The notes: a model not told the origin generated them from the letters alone. A stretch of 64,000 nucleotides of DNA from Notamacropus eugenii (GCF_028372415.1 NC_092873.1:357210128-357274127); one strand, 5' to 3'; shown: positions 49,916 to 61,905, counted from the first letter of the stretch. Numbers and translations are program-made.

Positions 49916-50258
49916 AGGGGGCAAAGTCCAGAAGGCAGACTAGAAAGATGCATGTACTCTACCTCTTCCCCCACAGCTCATAAAATACCTGTAAAAAATG
50001 ATTCTAAACAAATTGTAGAGCAGCAGAAGCCACAAAACGACAGAGTGAAAGAGAATTCCAGCCGCAAGGTAGCCTGGAAAGCCAACAAGAAAAGTCTATC
50101 ACACGTGACATGGAGTGGAGCACAGTCCATGGAGCCCAGCCCAGCCCTGGCTGCTCAGCACCAACAGGAACAGGACTGGAACAGGTCCTTGGGGGCGGAT
50201 TCCCCTGCAGCAGCGACAGTTCTCAGATCCCTCAACCCATAAATGCCAAAGAAAGCTT
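49916..50258 (+). mobile_element. L1 5' untranslated fragment, plus orientation
   Basis: Starts ggggcaaagtccagaaggcag and contains the usual L1 5' region motifs (for example ctcatacttgt-type poly-Ala/Gln reading, cagatccctcaaccca near 50225). It stops at gaaagctt, where relic unit sequence resumes, so it is a 5'-only piece. Confidence 0.7.
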
Positions 50259-50568
50259 AAAATTTAATGAAATTTCATGTAAAATTCATTTTCTCCCCTA
50301 TGTCTCAAAGGCCCCTTCTGTTCCCTGAATCTGGCCTGGAGGAGATCCTGGGATTCCAAAAGACATATAGCCACATGATAAGTTTGAGAAATTTCTACTA
50401 TGATGAAAAAGCTCTAAGTATTGCTGTAGTGACAGATTGCCTAAAATTCTAATAACTATTCATTAAATACCTACTTGTGTAAATCACTGTAGTTGAAATA
50501 AAAAGATAAAGAAATGGCCATTGCCAGGAAAAAGGGAAATATTACCATTTCTAGCATCATTCAATTTT
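50259..50568 (+). repeat. Diverged relic of KRTAP unit (offsets ~1222-1545)
   Basis: The best-preserved relic. It contains aatttaatgaaatttcatgt, then gattccaaaagacatatagc, ttgctgtagtgacagattgcc and gaaatggccattgcc, which align in order with the unit (catttaatgaagtc, gtttccaaaaagtatgtcagc, tggctgtagtgacaaatgcc, gacaagtcattgcc). It is non-coding. Confidence 0.8.
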
Positions 50569-53056
50569 CTTTTTTTCTTTTGCTTTGTATCAGCTTTTTT
50601 ATTTTATTTTAGACTCAAACACCAGAGCATAAATACAGAATGGATAAAAAAACAAAAAATATCATAAACTTAAATACTGGAACTTAAATACAAAGCAAGA
50701 AAGGGGGAAAAGCATATTGTGTATATCAGGGCATAAGGGAGGATTCAAAATATGTTACAATAAATTTTCATTTCAAGAAAATCTGCATGATAAATACTAC
50801 ATATTGTGTTGAGAGCTGTCTATCTTTTCTACGCCTCTTTGAAAGTTTTCTTTTGTCCTCTGCTGGGCACTTTTTTTATTTTGTTCTTCTTTTCCCTCCC
50901 TCCTCCCAGAAGGTTGCAATTAAGTGCAAACATATTTCTCTATAGCTATAGATATATACGTACACATAAACATATATAAGTACATATGTAGACATATACT
51001 TTCCCAAACACATTCTACTACTGATTTTTTTTGTTTTTCTGCCTATCTCTTATTTCCTTTCTCTCCTGACTCCTCTACTTTACTTCTACCCACAACAGGA
51101 TCCCTCCCCTATCCTTCCTTTCCCACAAATCTAAATACCTTTCCATATCCTGGTATAACCTATTCCCTCACCTTCCCCTCTAAAGATCCCTCCCTTGTCC
51201 TCTCTCCCCTCCGTATCTCCTTACTTTTGTATTTTTTCTGAATTTAGAAGGTTTTTATACTCTTCTCAATGTATATGTGTTATTCCCTCTTAAGCCCACT
51301 CCTGATGAAAGTAGGTTACCAGAACCACCAAGCCTCCTCCCCCATCTAATTTCTCTGTATTGATTCTTCCTATTGCACCTCATTTGTAATAAAATAATTA
51401 CTTTTTTTAAATGTTCCTAAATGGTTTTATTTTTAACTTCATTATCATACTCAGATTTACTCCAGTCTTTCCTATGAGCTGCCCCATGTGTTTTGCATTT
51501 TGATATGTACCTTATTTTCTCATGGCTCTTGTATGTCAAATCTTCTATTAAATTCAGGTGTTTTTTTTTATTCAACAAAGTCTTGGTATTCCGACAGTTG
51601 ATCAAATGTCCAGTTTTTTTCTGCTTAACTTTGCTGGGTATGATATTTTCAGCTGGACCCCCAGTTCTTTTGCTCTTAGATGCATAGGGTCCCAAGACCT
51701 GCAATCTAATGTTTCCACTGCTAGATCTTGTGTGATTCTAATTGTGGCACTCTCATATTTAAGTTGTTTTATTCTTGTTTCTTCTAATAGTTTATCTTTG
51801 AGATGGGGATTCCATCTCATTGCTATAATATTCCTATGAGTTTTCCTCATAGGATCTCTTTCAAATTATGATCAAGGGATTTTTCTATTTCTTCTTTTCT
51901 CCCTTAATCTAATGCTTCAGGATAATTTCCTTTAATTTTTTCTTATATTTTTGCATCAAGATTCTTTTTTGATCGTAGTTTTCACTTAACCTGATTATTT
52001 CTATGTTTTCTTTTCTTGATCTGTTTTCCAGATCTGTTGTTTTTCTTTTAATATATTTCATTTCCTGTTCTAATTTTTCATTATTCATATTTTGTTTAAT
52101 TACTTCTTGATGTCTTATAATTTTGTTAGCTTTGCCTTGTCCAATTAAAGTTTTCAAGGTGTCATTTTCTTCCTTAACATTCTGAATCTGCTTTTGTAAT
52201 TGGTTGACTTTCGTTTCATAATTTTGTTGTTTTTCTTGAATTGTTCTTTTTTTTTTTAGTTCTGTCTCTGTCATTCTACTTTTAGTCTTTTTTGGCATCT
52301 TCTATGAATTCTTTTTGGGTAGGTGACCATTTGACATTACTCTTTGGGATAACTTTCTCCCAGGTACATTTCACTTCAATATCCTCTTCTGAAGATGAGC
52401 CCCAGTCTTCTCTATTCCCTTAATAACTTTCTATGGTTGGATTCTTTCTCCTTTGCCTGTGCATTTTTTTGTGGGAATTACTTAATTGTACTCACCTCTA
52501 GCCCTGGGATATAGGGGATGGTGCGTCTTGTTCTAGATCTTTAGTTTTCCCTTCCAAACTCCCTTTGGAACTAAAGCCAAACCTACAACCTCCTGTAAGT
52601 GCCCACAGCTGGGGATTTCCTACCCCACTGCTTCTGCACTCACCGGATGTGTGCTTTTTCTTTCTCACTCCCACAGCTCTTTGCCACACAACTGTGTCTG
52701 ACATTCCATATCAGTAGATGTTCCCTTGATCTTCCCAGACTCAGATGCCCAACTCCCCTCACTATCCCAAGTTTCTGTGACTGGGGCCAAGGGAGTCTCC
52801 CAAACCAACTAACCCCAGGGCTTACTGCTTGTTTTTAAAACAGATCCTACTGTGGAGGTGTTTATTATTCACAGGGACCAGACCTCATGCTGGGATTTTT
52901 ATTATGATCTCAAATTGTCCCAGGAAGTTCCCTATTATACCCTTATTTTTACTGATTTTTAACTGCATTTTGTTCACTCTGAGTTGCTATTTTATCTCTT
53001 TTGTGGGATGAAATCTTGAGAGTTTGGAATTTTCTGACCTATTCCACCATTTTCCC
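50569..53056 (-). mobile_element. Diverged HAL1/L1 element with ORF1
   Basis: On the minus strand: 5' end near caccattttcc (53045-53055), 5' region (52300-53040), ORF1 coiled coil and RNA-binding domain (51909-52298; TDLENRSRKENIEIIRL), ORF1 C-terminal domain (51602-51850; DLAVETLDCRSWD) and a long 3' non-coding region with T-rich left end. No ORF2 is seen. It is more diverged than the other copies, so probably a different subfamily. Confidence 0.72.
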
Positions 53057-53575
53057 AGAATTCTCTTTGGTGGATTCTTTCAATCACCATTTTGTCCTCT
53101 AATTCTAGGACATCAAGGCAGTTTTTCACGATAATTTCTTGGAAAATGTTGTCCAGGTCTTCTTTTTGATTATGACTTTCATGTAGTCCAGTGATTCCGA
53201 TATTGTCTCTCCGGGAACTAATTTCCAAGTCAGTTGTTTTTCCCATGAGTTATTTTACACTTTCTTCCATTTTTTCATTATTTCTATTTTGTTTGATGGA
53301 TTCTTGATATCTCATAGAGTCATTAGCTTCCACTTGTGCAATTCTCACTTTTAAGGTGTTTTCTTCAATTAGCTTTTCTACTTTCTTTTCCATTTGACCA
53401 ACTGTACTACTTAGGGAATTGTTTTCTGCAGTGGATTTTTGTATCTCCTTTTACATTTCACAAATTTTACTTTTTAAGCAGTTTTCCAAGCTTTTGAATC
53501 TTTTTTCATAATTCTCTTGCATCATTCTCATTTCTTTTCCCAATTTTTCGTCTATCTCTCTTATATGATTTTTTA
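53057..53575 (-). mobile_element. L1/HAL1 ORF1 fragment (left part)
   Basis: The minus strand gives ORF1 RNA-binding domain (52992-53246 region; SSRRDNIGITGL) and coiled coil. It is interrupted at about 53575 by another HAL1 and continues at 56701. Confidence 0.72.
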
Positions 53576-54384
53576 GAAAATAAATTTATTTATTTTTAAT
53601 TTTCAAAATTCACTTCCATCGAATTTTGAATTTCAAATTTTCTCCTCATCTTTCCCCCAGGACGGCATGCATTCTTTTTACTCTTTCCTCCAATCTGTCC
53701 TTTATTCCATCACCACCACCCCATGCCCTTCCCTTCTATTTTCCTGTAAGGCAAGATACATTTCTATATCCAATTGCCTATATATCTTATTTCCTAGTTG
53801 CATGTAAAAATACTTTTTAACAACCATTTTTAAAGCTCTGAGTTTCACATTCTTTCCCATACTCCCTCTTCACCCACCTTCTTTGAGAAGATGAGCAGTT
53901 AGATATAGGTTATACACGTCTAGTCATGCAAAACACTTCCATAACAGTCACGTTGTGAAAGACTAACCACATTTCCCTCTATCCTGTGCCATCCTCCATT
54001 TATTCTATTCTCTCCTTTGATCTGTCCCTCTACCAAAGTGTTTGATTCTTATTACCCCTTCCCCCAACCTGCTGTCCCCTTTATTATTCCCCCTCTCTTA
54101 TCTCCTTCCCCCCTGCTTTCCTGTAGGGTAAGATAAACTTTCATAAACTTACATGACTGTGTGTGTTATTATTCCCTCCTGAATCCTAATCTGATAAAAG
54201 CAAGGCTCACTTATTGCCTCTTATCTTCCCCTTCTTCCCCTTCATTGTAAAAACTCTTTCATGCCTCTTTTATGGAAGATGATTTACTACATTCTACCTC
54301 TCCTTTTCTTTTTTTCCTAGTACATTACTTTCAACACTTAATTTTCTTTTTTAGATATCATCCCTTCATATTCAGCTCACCCTG

Positions 54385-54464
54385 TGCCCTCTGTCTCTCT
54401 GTCCCTCTGTCTCTCTGTCTCTCTCTGTCTGTCTCTGTCTGTCTCTGTCTCTCTGTCTCTCTGT

Positions 54465-54528
<64 letters not shown>
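54385..54528 (+). repeat. (CT)n / CTGTCT microsatellite
   Basis: ctctctgtct repeats followed by a pure CT tract within the HAL1 3' non-coding region. Confidence 0.96.
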
Positions 54529-54530
<2 letters not shown>

Positions 54531-54982
54531 CACACATGCTCACACTCCATCCAACTCCCCTAATACTCTGAGAAAGGTCTCATTAGTTACAAATATCATC
54601 CTTTTCCTGTAGTAATGTAAACAGTTCAACTTCATTAAGTCCCTTATGGTTTCTCATTCCTGTTTACCTTTTCATGCACCTCTTGATTCTTGCATTTGAA
54701 AGACAAATCTTATATTCAGCTCTGGCCTTTTCAACAAGAATGCTTGGAAATTCTCTATTTCACTGAAATTTTTCCCCTGAAGTATGATACTCAGTTTTGC
54801 TGGGTAGGTGATACTTGGTTTAATCCTATCTCCTTTGACTTCTGGAATATCACATTTTAAGGCCTTTGATCCCTTAGGATAGAAGTTGCTAAATATTATG
54901 TTATCCTGATTGTGTTTTCACAATACTTGAATTGTTTCTTTCTGGCTGCTTGCAATATTTTCCCCTGGAATTCTGAATTTTG

Positions 54983-55450
54983 TGTAATAGTCATTTAAAT
55001 GGAAAGATCATTATCTTTAATTGATAGGCCCCTATGGTCTGCTTAAACCACCTGGAAGTCTGAGTCACATGTGTTGGGAAGAGGAAGAACAAGGGTGAAG
55101 CAGAGGAAGTGAGGAAATCAGGAGGAAGTGAGTGAGTCAGGTCAGGTCAGAGGGAGTAGAATGCAGGCCAACTGACACAGGGCAGCTGACAAAGTGTGAC
55201 AGTTGAGAGTCCCTGGCTGAAGGAAGGGAGGTTTGAGAATGTCTTTGCCCCCTGCTATGGTCATGTTTATTAATTTCTTGGTCAAGATGATGAACTTTGC
55301 TTTCTAGTTCTTGGATTTGACTTTCTGGTGTTTAAATAAATGTTTTTCTTCTGCCTTCTATATGAAGAGTCTTTTATATTTGGCGATTGATAATTATGCT
55401 GCTATATTCATAGTCACTACCAGTGCTGTGAATATTGCCTTGGAGATACA
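54983..55450 (+). mobile_element. Solo LTR nested in HAL1 ORF1
   Basis: A 468-base insert with 5' TG and 3' CA ends (TGTAATAG ... GAGATACA), flanked by a four-base duplication TTTG (54979-54982 and 55451-55454) and containing AATAAA (55335-55340). Outside it the HAL1 sequence is continuous. It is read as the solo LTR of an endogenous retrovirus. The family is not identified, and the insert is younger than its HAL1 host. Confidence 0.78.
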
Positions 55451-56700
55451 TTTGGCTACAATATTCCTAAGAGATTTCCTTTGGGGATATCTTTCAGGAG
55501 GTGATCAGTGGATTTTTTCCATTTCTACTTTACCCTCTCCTTCTAGGATATCAAGGTAGTCTCCCTTGATAATTTCTTGGAAGATGATGTCTAAGCTCTT
55601 TTTTTTTTGATCATGGCTTTCAGATAGTCCAAGGATTTTTAAACTGTTTCTCCTTGATCCATTTTCCACATTGTCTTCACATTGTCTTCTATTTTTTTCA
55701 TTCTTTTGGTTTTGTTTTATGATTTCTTGATCTCCTATAAAGTCATTAGCTTCCATTTGTTTCATTGTAATTTTTAAGGAATGATTTCCTTAAGTGAGCT
55801 TTTGGACCTCTTTTTCCTTTTGATCATTCTGCTTTTTAAGGTATTCTTCTCCTCACTGACTTTTTGGACCTCTTTTGCTATTTGGGTTATTCTAATTTTA
55901 AAGGAGTTATTTTCTTCAGTGTTTTTTGGGGTTTTCCTTTAGCAAGCTGTTGACTTGTTTGTTGTAATTTTCTTACATCCCTCTCCTTTCTTTTCCTATT
56001 TTTCTTCTACTTCTCTTACTTGATTTTCAAAATCCTTTTTGAGCTCTTCTGTGGTCTGAGACCAATTCATATTTTTCTTGGAGGCCCTGGATGCAGGAGC
56101 TCTGACTTTGTTGTCTTCTTCTGGTTGTACCTTTTGATCTTTTTCATCACCAGTGACTTAAGTATATACCTCTTTGCTGAGAAAGTAAGAATCTATAGTC
56201 TGTTTCTTTTTCCCCATTTGCTCATTTTCCCAGCCAATTACTTGACTCCTGAGGTTCTTGTTAAATATAGGGCTCCAGAAGCAGCCTCTGCTTCAGCAGT
56301 GGCTGTGGCCATCCTGGGGCTGGGGCTGGGGCCAGACAATACTCCCCTCTCAACCAGATGAGAGATCCTTCCCACTGACCTTCGAAGCTGTCTTTGCATT
56401 TGTGGTTTGAGAAGTCTGGAAACCACAGCAGCTGCCAGCATTTCAGTCCCTTAAGGCCTGGTCCAGGTCTGTCCATGATGGTATGGCCCATGTCAAACAG
56501 AGCTCCACTCCCAGTCCAGTGCAACAGACTCTTACTGACTACCTTCAGATTGTCTTGGGCTGGAAATTTGCTTCAGTCTGCCTTTTTGTGGCTTCTTGTG
56601 CTCTAAAATTTGTTTAGAGTTATATTTGTGGACTTTTAGAGGGGTCTGGGGAGAGAGCTCTAGCAGGTCCTTGCTTCTACTCTTCCATCTTTGCTCCAGG

Positions 56701-57718
56701 CCTTTTATTTGACTTCTAAACTTCTTTTTATGGTCTTCCATTGATTTCAGTGTTTGGAACCACTTTCCATTTTATCTTTGGAGTTTTGCCCATGGGTGTT
56801 TTGATATCGTTGTCTTCTTCTGAGTTTGTGTCTTAGTCTTCCCTATCACCAAAACAACTTTCTAGGGTCAGAATCTATTTTTTATTTGTTTGTTTTTGCT
56901 CATCCTTTTTTTGCCTTATACCTTTCTTTTAAATTTGATCTCTGTTCCCGGGGTGAAAGTAGCTCTATCTCAGGCTTCTTGTGCCTGTGAATACAGGCTC
57001 TGAATATTTGCCTAGTGCTGTACTGATGTTACCTTGTGGCTCATGGGGAACCCTCCTATCTGGTCCTGCATTGAAAGGGTATATCGTGGGGGCAGTGTCT
57101 GACAGTGCTGGAGGATGTCAGCATCTGGTAGCTAACCTAGTGCTTAGCTGGGATCCTACTCTTGGTGTCTGGCATGTGTTGAGGCCAGGTGGGATTTTTA
57201 TTTGTTTCCTTGGGGCAATGCTGAGGCACATGTAGACCTGGGAGCAAGAGGAAGCCTGCACACCCACCCCAAACTGTGCCAAAGTATATAGAGTTCCCAC
57301 TGCAGAAAGATGCCTGCCTGCCCAGGGCTGTGCAGAAGCACATGGTGGTTCTCAGAGTTAGAGTCTGCTGGTTCCCCAGGCTGTGTTAAGGTACATGTGG
57401 AGTCCTGGTGTTGGTGCTTGTCAACTCCACCAAAGTGGGTCTTTGGTCTCCCACTAGTTTGCTGAGGTAAGCCTTGCTGCTGTTTTGCTTGGATGCTTCT
57501 TGTTCTGGTATGTGCTTTCCTTTGAGCCCAGTGAGATGGACCTTTCTTTTTGATACTACAAGTCTCTGGAGCTAAAAAAGACCACTCCACCCCATAATTC
57601 TCCTACCTCAGCTGTTCTAGGATTAGTTCTGGGGCACTATTTTATGGTTGTTTCAATGTAAATATGTGAGAGCTACAGTGATTTACTGTTTACTCAGTCA
57701 CCTTGGGTCCTAGGAGTT
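56701..57718 (-). mobile_element. L1/HAL1 ORF1 N-terminus and 5' end (right part)
   Basis: Continues the element at 53057-53575. It holds the ORF1 N-terminal part to about 56870 and then the 5' untranslated region, ending near cagtcaccttgggtcctaggag (57694-57715), a diverged complement of the L1 start. Relic KRTAP-unit sequence follows. Confidence 0.7.
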
Positions 57719-58204
57719 CCCCCCATATGTCTTCATAAGTATTCTGGAATCCCTGGAAAAGCTTTATATGTTTCCTCTGATGATATTATTTTCCCCTGTA
57801 AGTCACCTGGAGGGGATAATGATCACCAGGGCTGACAGGTATCAGGAGGCATTTTGTCCCATGCTACCTAGCTTCTCTCAGAATAAAACAGATTGTGTCA
57901 TCATTCATAGAAGGCAACAACTTTTCTTTGATCTAAATTTGGGATAATAACATAGTCTGTATGCAGTTAATCTATGGGTACCTTGTAGGCCTCAGGGAAG
58001 AGTTTCCCACTCCTGTTCTAAAGGTATCCTTATTATCCCTTTTGAATAAAACTCCTCATCATGAATCATTAAATAATGTACAGTAAACAGACATTTATAA
58101 TTACTCAAACACTGAGTATAATACATCACATGGCTGACCAGAAGGTGAATAAGCAGAGAAATTTGCTTTAGTACTTACAAGGTGATACATTGCCCTTTTC
58201 TTCC
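57719..58204 (+). repeat. Diverged relic of KRTAP unit (offsets ~2395-2910)
   Basis: gtcacctggaggggataatg, then atcacc, ttttgtcccatgct, caacttttctttgatct and cagagaaattt align in order with the unit (gtcacttggagtggataatg, atcacc, tttgtcccatcc, gacatttctttggtct, gagagaaattt). The CA tract is absent at the matching place. This segment lies just before where a promoter and gene would be expected, but neither is present. Confidence 0.8.
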
Positions 58205-58353
58205 TTATATCCCAGTTTTATACTATTTTCTGCAAATGTAATACAAGATCCTTAATGACAGGTCCCATTAAAGTATTTTTGTATATGAATCCTACAGTCC
58301 TCCAATGTCTGGTACATATAACATTTTTAAGTACTCCTTATTGAATGAATGAA
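58205..58353 (+). mobile_element. L2 3' end fragment
   Basis: Contains caagatccttaatgacaggt, then tctggtacat and ttattgaatgaatgaatt, the recognisable tail of an ancient LINE-2. It is heavily diverged. Confidence 0.65.
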
Positions 58354-58734
58354 TTAACCAAAAGAAATAATGAAGAAGAAACTAAAGAAACAAAACAGAC
58401 TCTACAGTATAGAGACATTTTTAAAAAGAAGACATCATCACATTTCATAAAGTCTCTCCAGTGCTAAAAGACATTCAGGGATCAATCAAATCCCTGGGCT
58501 CAAGGGGAAAAATAGTCAATAGATGGCATTGGTGTTGCAGCACATACTAAGATATGGTTATTTTCCATTCTGTTATAGGATATTTCTCCATTTGAAGACA
58601 TAGAGGTATTCTTGATGCCTCCAAAAACTTGGGTTTAAATATATTTTTATTATACCATTCTAGAGAGTCACTTTTCCTAAACAAGACCTTTGCTCCTTTG
58701 TCCACACCCAGATGCTCTGTTTGTTACAATGTCT
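58354..58734 (+). repeat. Diverged relic of KRTAP unit (offsets ~1570-2090)
   Basis: aaaaagaagacatcatcacat followed by cataaagtctctccag closely matches aaaaagaagatgttgtcaaaa and cataaaatctctccag of the unit. It lies to the right of a piece that matches later offsets, so it is either a second relic unit or the product of a rearrangement. Confidence 0.75.
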
Positions 58735-59480
58735 TTTTAAATATTATTTTATTTTTCCCCCAGTTACATGTCAAGAAAATTTTTAGTATTCATTTTTACC
58801 AGATTTTGAGTTCCAAATTTTTCTCCTTGCCTCATCCCACTCCTCTCTTTTGAAAATGGTAGGCAGTTTGATATAATTTATACTTGTACTATCATGTAAA
58901 AATATTTCCACATTAGTCACAATTGTGAAAGAAGTAACATGTCAAAAGGACAAAAAAATTCACAAGAAAGAATAAAGTAAGTGAAAATAAAAACATGCTT
59001 TGATCTTCATTCAGAGTCTAACGGTTCTTTTTCTAGATATGGATAGTATTTTCCTTGATGAGTCCTGTGCACTTGTCCTAGATTACTGTGCTGCTGAGAA
59101 GAACTGAGTCATTCATAGTTCATCATCACACAATGTTTCCGTACAGTGTTTTCCTGGATCTGTTCATTTCCCTTTGTATCAGTTTGTACAAGTGTTTCCA
59201 AGTTTTTCTGATATCTGCCTGTTCACCATTTCTTATTGAACAATAGTATTCCATTACATTCATATACCACAGCTTCTTCAGCCTCTCCAACTTATGGGCA
59301 TCTCCCCTACTTTCCAATATTTTGCCAGCATGAAAAAGACTCCCATAAATATTTTTTGCACATGTAGACCTTTTCCCCTGTTTTTAATCTCTTTGGGATA
59401 CAGACCTAGAATTGGTATTGATGTATCAAATGGTATGCACAGTTTTAGAGCCTTTTATAGCCCTTTATAGCCTGTTAGGC
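58735..59480 (-). mobile_element. L1 3' end with ORF2 C-terminus
   Basis: The minus strand of 59126-59317 reads MNVMEYYCSIRNGEQADIRK, the conserved C-terminal part of L1 ORF2 protein. The 3' untranslated region fills 58735-59120. Confidence 0.85.
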
Positions 59481-60075
59481 ATAGTTCTCATTCCCACATC
59501 CTCTGTCTATGTATATTCCTTTTACCTATACTGTTAGCGATACATTTTTAAGATTAACAAGTTTTATCTTTCTATCTAGGAATATGAATAGTTTAGCACT
59601 ATTGAATGCCTTATGTTTTCTTTTCTCTTTTTACCTTTTGATGCTTCTCTTGGGTCTGGATAATGGAGGTCAGATTTTTGGTTTAGTTCTGATCTTATGA
59701 AACGTTGAAATCTTTCTATTTCATTGAATGGCCATTTTTCCCCTTGATAAATTATGCTTAATTTTGGTGGGGAAGTGATTCTTGGTTGTATTCCGAATTC
59801 CTTTGCTCTCTAAAATATCATGTTCAATGAACTCTGTTCCTTTAATGTTGCAGCTGCCAACTCCTGTGTGATCCTGATTCTGATTCCCTGATATATGAAT
59901 TATTTCATTCAGACCACTTGTAGTATTTTTTCCTTGACCTGATAGTTCTCAAATTTAGCTATAATGTTCCTTGGAGTTTTTATTTGAAAATCTTTCCTGA
60001 GGTGACTGGTGGATTTTTTTCAATGGCTATTTTGTCTTCTGGCTCTAGGACATCAGGGCAATTTTCCTTGGTAAT
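59481..60075 (-). mobile_element. L1 inter-ORF and ORF1 C-terminal fragment
   Basis: Homologous to 44890-45480: inter-ORF region, then ORF1 C-terminal domain and the start of the RNA-binding domain (to about 60075). It is broken off by the A-rich end of the next HAL1. Confidence 0.7.
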
Positions 60076-60352
60076 TTCTTTGTTTTCTTTTTTTAAAATT
60101 AAATATATTATTTATTTGTTTTTCAGTTTTTAGCATTCACTTCATAAGCATTTGAATTCCAAATTTTCTTCCCATCCACCACTTCCCCCAATCTATCCTC
60201 CTTTCTATCACCCCTTTCTCCCATCCCCCTCCCCTCTATTTTCCCGTAAGGCAAGATAGATTTCTATACCCCAGTGCCTATGCATCTTATTTCCTGGTTG
60301 CATGCAAAAACAATTTTTAGTATTCATTTTTAAAACTTTGAATTCCCAAATT

Positions 60353-60785
60353 TGTAGCCAGGTCCTCCTGAATCTTCCCACTTAATCTGACCTTTCATAT
60401 TCAAATCTGTTACACTTCGTCTAGCCTGGCCTTCTATTAACCTCTTGATTGCCCTACCTACATCCCACCCAAGCCCTGCATTGACTGATATCTCCCAATT
60501 ACTTACAGCTGTTTCCCACCCTGGATCAAATCACTAGTTACCTCAGTCCCATAAAGATCCTCCTTAGACCCTCCTTCCAGACCACTAGACCACCTCTAGA
60601 TCTTTCCCACAGACTTTCTGTATATAAGTTCCATCTAGCCTCCATGAAGGTACTCAGATTCAATCCAGCTCAGACTCTGTCTAACTGAGATTCTATCTGG
60701 CCTGCTTGTGAATACAAGCATCACAAATGCTTAGGATCCTTGAGTCAACCCAATATGGCAGATCTTTAAAAAACTTTGTCTTTCT
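60353..60785. other. Unidentified insert in HAL1 3' region
   Basis: About 430 bases unlike any other part of the window. It starts TGTAGCC and has TATATAAG at 60621-60628, which suggests an LTR fossil. It could instead be a retrocopy on the plus strand: it ends near a run of eight A, and the flanks (aaaactttgaattcc and aaaacctttgagttcc) look like a diverged long target duplication. I cannot decide between the two. It has no coding potential. Confidence 0.4.
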
Positions 60786-61286
60786 TTAGCTTAAAAAAAA
60801 CCTTTGAGTTCCTGATTCTCTCTCTTCCTTCCTCCCCACCCACCCCAACTGAGGAAGCAAGCAATTCAATATAGGTCATACATGTGTAGCCATGTAAGAT
60901 GCTTCCGCAACAGCTGTGTTGTGAAAGACTAACCACATTTTTGGCTATCCTGTCCTACCTTCCATTTATTCCATTCTCTCCCTTGATCTGTCCCCCCACA
61001 ATAGTATTACATTCTGATTATCCTTTCCTCCAATCTGCCCTCCCTTCTATTATCATCCCTTTCCTATCCTCTGCTTTCCTGCGGGGTAAAATAGATTTTC
61101 ATACCCAATTGAGTGTGTATTATTCCCTGCTTAAGTCAAATCCGATGAGAGTGGGGCTCATTTATTCCCTCTCACCCCCCCCTCCTCTCCATTGTAAAAG
61201 TTCTTTCTTGCCTCTTTTACATGAGATGACTTGCTACATTCCACCTCTCCCTTTCTTTCTCCCAATACATTCCTCTTAACAGCAAA

Positions 61287-61485
61287 ATGTGTTTATGTAT
61301 ATATATATATATATATGTATATGTATGCATGTATGTATACATATATGTGTGCCTATGTACATATATAGTGTGTCAATTATATATGTATATGTGCATATAC
61401 GTATATATTCATACACACAGATATATATACATATACATACACATATATGATGTACACATACATACATACACATACACATATTCCC
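61287..61485 (+). repeat. TATG/TATA microsatellite
   Basis: Imperfect tatatg, tgta and catacaca repeats inside the HAL1 3' non-coding region. Confidence 0.9.
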
Positions 61486-61905
61486 CTAATACTGAGAAAG
61501 GTCTCATGAGGTACAAATATCATCTTTCCATGTAGCAGTGTAAACAGCTCAGTTTAATAAGTTCGTTATTGCTTCTCATTCCTGTTTACTTTTTCACATT
61601 TCTCTTGATTCTTGTATTTGAAAGTCAAATTTTCTATTCAGCCCTGGTCTTTTCAACAAGAATGCTTGGAAATCCTCTCTTTCATTGAAATTCCATTTTT
61701 CCCACTGAAGTATTATACTCAGTTTTGCTGAGTAGGTGATTCTTGGCATTAATTCTATCTCCTTTGACCTCTGGAATATCATATTCCAAGCACTCCAATC
61801 CCTTAGTGTAGAAGCTGATAAATATTTAAGTATTCACGTATTTCCACAATACTTGAATTGTTTCTTTTTAGTTGTTTGTAATATTTTCTTTGTTAACTGG
61901 AAACT

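Larger units (their letters stand above)
53576..56700 (-). mobile_element. HAL1 element with nested LTR
   Basis: The T-rich 3' end (aaaataaatttatttattttt), 3' non-coding region to ~54380, microsatellite, ORF1 C-terminal domain (54660-54980), nested LTR, ORF1 RNA-binding domain and coiled coil (55451-56020; NSLKILGLSESHDQKKK) and 5' region ending near cttccatctttgctcc (56681-56697). No ORF2. A diverged target duplication is possible (cttatatgatttttta and ttttatttgacttctaaa). Confidence 0.8.
60076..61905 (-). mobile_element. HAL1 element: 3' region and ORF1 C-terminal domain
   Basis: T-rich 3' end (ttttttaaaattaaatatattatttattt), 3' non-coding region (60110-60352 and 60790-61280), microsatellite, and ORF1 C-terminal domain on the minus strand (61594-61782; PRITYSAKLSIILQ). 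An unrelated insert splits the 3' region at 60353. Confidence 0.75.

Noticed and set aside
54272-54571. Ser/Leu-rich or Arg/Glu-rich ORFs over the CT repeat
   Set aside because: Simple-repeat translation inside a HAL1 non-coding region.
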